DNA of 64,000 nucleotides from Batillaria attramentaria (Eukaryota; Mollusca; Gastropoda; Batillariidae): NCBI GenBank assembly GCA_018292915.2, contig JACVVK020000383.1, positions 562,501 to 626,500 of the forward strand, read 5' to 3'. Shown piece by piece: positions 60,119 to 64,000 of this stretch (position 1 is its first letter; each line of letters starts with the position of its first letter). The notes under the pieces were generated by a model. It saw only the letters and a program-made list of their open reading frames with translations, ran no database searches and was not told where the DNA came from. The position numbers and the translations under genes were made by a program.

Positions 60119-60407
60119 CAGGGCCCGTATGTAGAAGTCGAGGTGAGAGCTTTTAGCCCCGGGCTAGAGTCTACGCTCGAACTAAACTAGCTCGAGGGTT
60201 AAATTTTTTGTTGTTTTGTGTTTTATAAATCAAGAAGCGGGCCCATTCCAGCAAGGTGCCTAAGCCGTTATAGAAGGATTTTTTTCTTCCTTTCTTCGCT
60301 TCCTTTTTTTTAAATATAATTTTGCTTTTGGGTTTCTTTTGTCCTAGTCTGGGTTAGGCCCGTAGCCGTGGGTTAAATTAAACCTCGACTTTTACATACG
60401 GGCCCTG
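60119..60407. mobile_element. MITE with 28-bp TIRs and AT target duplication
   Basis: Left end CAGGGCCCGTATGTAGAAGT and right end ACTTTTACATACGGGCCCTG are inverted copies, extending inward to GAGGT/ACCTC with one mismatch. AT flanks both sides (60117-60118, 60408-60409). The 289-bp interior has no frame of note. The 2-bp AT duplication suggests an IS4EU/ISL2EU-type element; only a search would settle this. Confidence 0.65.
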
Positions 60408-60503
60408 ATGATTACCGTTTGACTGGCAAACGCTCCGAAATTCCCGCGGCCTTGCAGGTTTACTCAAGTCACTGTTGCACTCACAACCACAACCCTTCTC
60501 ACA

Positions 60504-60866
60504 AATAATAAGAATAATATTACGCGCATTAATATAGGCGCTTTATCCCAAATATTTGGCTCAAAGCGCCGCAAGCTAAACCCGACACGCACGCTCACGC
60601 GAATCACACGCATTATCTCACACACTGGACGTGAACACGTTACAATCACGTGGTCCGAAAGGCCAGCTCAGCAAATTAAGTTTCGGAATTTGAGAATTGC
60701 ATTTCGTTTTTTAATTTTGTGGGCTGAAGAGCCGGAGTACCCGGAGAGAACCCCCGACGGTCGGCCCGAGAAAGAAAAAATCTTCGCCTCGAGTTAAACT
60801 CTGACCTGACCTCTCGCATTGGTGACTAAGTAGTAAGTCTTAACCACTAGACCACCGACCGCCCCG
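60504..60866 (-). mobile_element. SINE family B (minus)
   Basis: Tail hairpin (GGCGCTTTATCCC), body, and diverged tRNA-like head ending at 60866; internal deletion compared with 54772-55173. Confidence 0.8.
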
Positions 60867-61187
60867 AACAAATACACCGCGGTATGTGCAAGCCGGCCAG
60901 ATTTTGAAGTAGGTAGGCGCTAGAAGACAGCCAGACATATCGAGTATCGCGTGCGGCAAATCTATTATACTCGTGAAGCTTTCCTACCTAATTCAGTTCC
61001 GTCCGGTTCTTTCTGCTCTGTACTGTCCTACCGCTCGTCTATAAACGTAGGGTACCAGATTTACATTTTTATTAACAGGTTGTCGAATGATCTGTGAAAT
61101 TCGATCACTGGGATCGATAGTATTGGGGGGGGGGGGGGGTGCTGTTTTTTTGTTTTTTTTTTTTTGTTTTTTTTTTGTTTTGTTTGT

Positions 61188-61345
61188 TTGTTATAACGTC
61201 TTTTTCTATCACGTATGGGTGATATTACAGACGGGGAAACGAGAAAAAGGCCAGAACAGTTATTTAGCCCACGCCAGGAATCGAACTTGCGACCCGAGGG
61301 AGCATTAAAAATTCAGCTCACTACCATTCGGGAGAGAGAGAGAGA
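61188..61345 (-). mobile_element. SINE family A (minus), diverged
   Basis: Reverse tail ('aacgtctttttctatcacgt'), body and head, followed by (GA)n. Confidence 0.7.
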
Positions 61346-61595
61346 TTTCAGGTATTAGCTTGATTAACGCATCACGAATTTATGCTACGAGCGATCGATT
61401 TGTTTTGGTGCTAAAGTGCTCGTCGCTACGACAAAAAACACATCAGTTCCTGAATGAAAACAGCGCAGTGAAGTGTGGTGGCAAGTTGCACACTGCGCTA
61501 TTCTATGGCTTTATTGACCACGAAAACTGGGTCACTGAAGTGTTTGGGTCGATGAGGGTTCGTCTCGGTGAAATGATTTAGAGTCCGTTTGCTTT

Positions 61596-61651
<56 letters not shown>

Positions 61652-61664
61652 TGCAATATAACGT

Positions 61665-61738
<74 letters not shown>
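61596..61738. repeat. (CT)n and (GT)n arrays
   Basis: (CT)n 61596-61648, 16 bp of unique sequence, then (GT)n 61664-61738. Confidence 0.95.
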
Positions 61739-61739
<1 letters not shown>

Positions 61740-62572
61740 CCTTTTGGAAGTCGTTGTTTTGTGTATCGTTGTGTGGCAAAGACGGAGAGATAGTACGAAA
61801 GACCTGTGCGTCCATAATCTTTCCCCCTAAACTCTCTCTCTCTCTCTCTCTCTCTGTGTGAACGTGCAATCTTGTATTTATTATCGTCTTGTAAAAATCT
61901 ATCAATGCTATCATACACATGCGTAAGTCCTATGACGTGCACGCTTTGATAGAGTAGAAGTGTGGTGGTGTTGAATGGTGGTGCAGGACCTACGAGTATG
62001 CTAGGTAGGGGAGTCAGTAGTCACACGTCCATTTATTCCAGTATCCTCTGTGCTGATCACAGCCACTGTTCATCACAGCAAAGACCCGAGATCCGTTAGC
62101 GTAGCGGATCTATGGTCTTCGATTACGGCCACCTGCTCACAGACTCTCTTTTTCTTGTGACGTGTGTGACACGTCTGACGTCTTGTACACATGACATTCT
62201 CGCAAAATGACGTCATCGCTGACGTCTGCTAGTTAGGGGGAGAGCATAAAACCACTTGGCTACACAAGTAGCAGCGTAGCTGTAGTAAGGACTTTTCACA
62301 GAAAAAAAAACCCCACAGCAACAACCACAAAAGAGATAGAAAGCGCTTCGTAAGTGTCCCCAGTTTCGGGGAAAATGATGCGGAGCGCACCGTGCCACTG
62401 TGATCGGTCAGAAATGCTGCTTCATAAGTTTCCATCTACGGAGATGTGCTGTGTCAGAATTCCATCCATCAGCGTGGGTGTGGTAGTGAAATAGCGATGT
62501 ATACGTTCTGCCGCGCAGATTGGCGGATTGAGCTGCGTACTTATGGAATTGCTGCTTGTGGTTTCAGTCGGG

Positions 62573-62725
62573 ATGCCGCGGTCGTTTCGCGGGCAGGACT
62601 ATGGCAGACTCAAGAAGGACTGTCTGAAGAAAGGGGTGCTGTTCGAGGACATGGAGTTTCCCGCCAATTCCAAGTCACTCTTCTTCAGCAAGGTGGACAA
62701 CGAAATAGAATGGATGAGACCAAAG
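62573..62725 (+). CDS. CAPN5: Calpain-5-like cysteine protease, first coding exon (partial gene)
   Basis: A 51-codon exon from the ATG at 62573, ending in frame at donor AAAG|GTAGGA (GT 62726). A plausible acceptor (GGTTTCAG) lies at 62567, five bases before the ATG, so an upstream 5' UTR exon is expected. Residues follow the calpain N-terminus: F-R-G-Q-D-Y-G, L-K-K-D-C, V-L-F-E-D, F-P-A, S-L-F and W-M-R-P-K. In calpains this precedes the catalytic domain, whose Cys-His-Asn residues would be in later exons outside the window. The absence of an anchor helix and the short N-terminus favour the atypical calpain-5/6 (TRA-3) type over classical EF-hand calpains. The exact paralogue is inference. 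Confidence 0.8.
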
Positions 62726-62997
62726 GTAGGAAATGGTTTGTTCTTCATGTTCTATCAAACGGCGGCCGAGTTTCCCTCGTGTTAACGGCCGTCAAACCTC
62801 AGTGTGTTTCATTCGGAGGTGTACTGATATCTGAGATAGACCAAGGCTTTTTCGGGAGTACACACAGGCGTAATCACAAGCGCTACTGTTCCAAAACAGA
62901 ATTGTCTCTGTGTTAAACCTAGTAATGGTGTTACTAATATCTGACATTCTGTGCAGTGTTCGCTATTACGCACAGGTGTCCGTATTTGTACGAACAA

Positions 62998-63164
62998 GAA
63001 TTTTGTTTAGGGGTTTAACGTCCTTTTCCACTACATAGGGTGATATCAAAGACGGGGCAACGATGAAAAATGCCAGCACAAATATTTGGCCCCAGCCGGG
63101 ATCGAACTCACGACCCGAGCATTAGAAGTCCAACGCTCTATCATTCTACCACCCCTGCTCCCCT
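62998..63164 (-). mobile_element. SINE family A (minus) with TSD
   Basis: Complete reverse copy flanked by TTTGTACGAACAA at 62985-62997 and 63165-63177. Lies in the first intron after the calpain exon. Confidence 0.85.
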
Positions 63165-63645
63165 TTTGTACGAACAAAACTTTTAATTTGATGTACACAT
63201 TTGAGAACAGCGCGTTAGAGGGGATGCACGGTTTTTGTCTTGCCGTGATAAACAGTATTTTTACAACACTTTCCCGGAAACTCGATGAACAAAAAGCGAT
63301 CTGTAACGAGCATCGGACACTGGCAGCATCACTTGCTGCAATTGTGCATAACAGATAGAATCTGATAGGCTTGAGCACTTTTTGTCCAATCATAATGCTC
63401 TGTTTGGTAAGCGTGCGGGTTCCTCGCCTTGCCGATTCGCTGACTGACATGCTACAGTTCACAAACATCTCTCCTACTTGAACACTTTTGTAAACCACAA
63501 CAACAGGTGGTTTTGACTTTCACACTTTTTATACCAAAAGATCATGGACCCTCAAGATTTACGAAAGGACCCCCCAAAATGCGGAGAGAGCGTCCCAATG
63601 ACCCTTGTAATTCAAACCACAGGGAACACTGTGTGAGCTTATTGA

Positions 63646-64000
63646 CTGTATGTATGTATGTATGTATGTATGTATGTATGTATGTATGTATGTATGTATG
63701 TATGTATGTATGTCGTCTTGCAGGAACTGGGAACACTGTGTGAGCTTATTGACTGTATGTATGTATGTATGTATGTATGTATGTATGTATGTATGTATGT
63801 ATGTATGTATGTATGTATGTATGTATGTATGTATGTATGTATGTCTGTCGTCGTGCAGGAACTGGGAACACTGTGTGAGCTTATTGGCTGTATGTATGTA
63901 TGTATGTATGTATGTATGTATGTATGTATGTATGTCGTCGTGCAGGAACTGGGAACACTGTGTGAGCGTATTGACTGTATGTATGTATGTATGTATGTAT
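63646..64000. repeat. Higher-order (TATG)n array
   Basis: At least four units, each a 42-bp core ('gcaggaactgggaacactgt' ... GAGCTTATTGACTG) followed by a (TATG)n block of variable length. The array runs off the window edge. Confidence 0.95.

Noticed and set aside
63646..64000. CRISPR-like spaced repeat pattern
   Set aside because: The variable blocks are (TATG)n microsatellite, not unique spacers, and the genome is eukaryotic. The same applies to the TGTAATT-punctuated array at 44768-45290.

Overview
The window is animal nuclear DNA, most likely from a caenogastropod snail and plausibly a neogastropod/cone-snail relative. The reasons are genes split by GT-AG introns, very dense dinucleotide and tetranucleotide microsatellites, at least four tRNA-headed SINE families, an L1/Tx1-type LINE, and a two-exon secreted-peptide gene whose four-cysteine mature region looks like the framework-XIV conopeptides. 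No prokaryotic gene organisation is present; most open frames are translated (CA)n, (CT)n or (TATG)n arrays. Species assignment is inference from content only. Layout: 1-13,000 is gene-poor and full of microsatellites, SINEs and LINE fragments. 13,083-16,451 (possibly to about 19,255) holds the peptide precursor gene: exon 1 encodes a signal peptide, a 3.1 kb intron follows, and exon 2 encodes propeptide, Arg-Lys-Arg cleavage site and cysteine-rich mature peptide. 16,461-26,400 is repeats, including a 50-bp minisatellite, a 92-bp perfect TTAA palindrome, a foldback element and a SINE with exact target-site duplications. 26,415-32,943 is a complete, apparently intact L1-like retrotransposon with two open frames and a 14-bp target-site duplication on both sides. 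37,769-44,687 is a complete nine-coding-exon gene for mitochondrial methionyl-tRNA formyltransferase (MTFMT, 370 aa), reconstructed with every splice phase consistent; its introns carry DNA transposons and SINEs. 44,733-62,567 is repeat-rich with no confident gene. 62,573-62,725 is the first coding exon of a calpain-5-like protease whose remaining exons lie beyond the window. The three host genes are functionally unrelated (extracellular peptide signalling or envenomation, mitochondrial translation initiation, calcium-dependent proteolysis) and show no sign of co-regulation. The most notable items are the framework-XIV-like peptide gene, with a minisatellite starting just after its second exon; the young full-length LINE; the short-lived-looking palindromic and inverted-repeat elements; and MTFMT details (an upstream frame overlapping the start codon as ATGA, and a 3' splice site whose tract is a (TG)n microsatellite).
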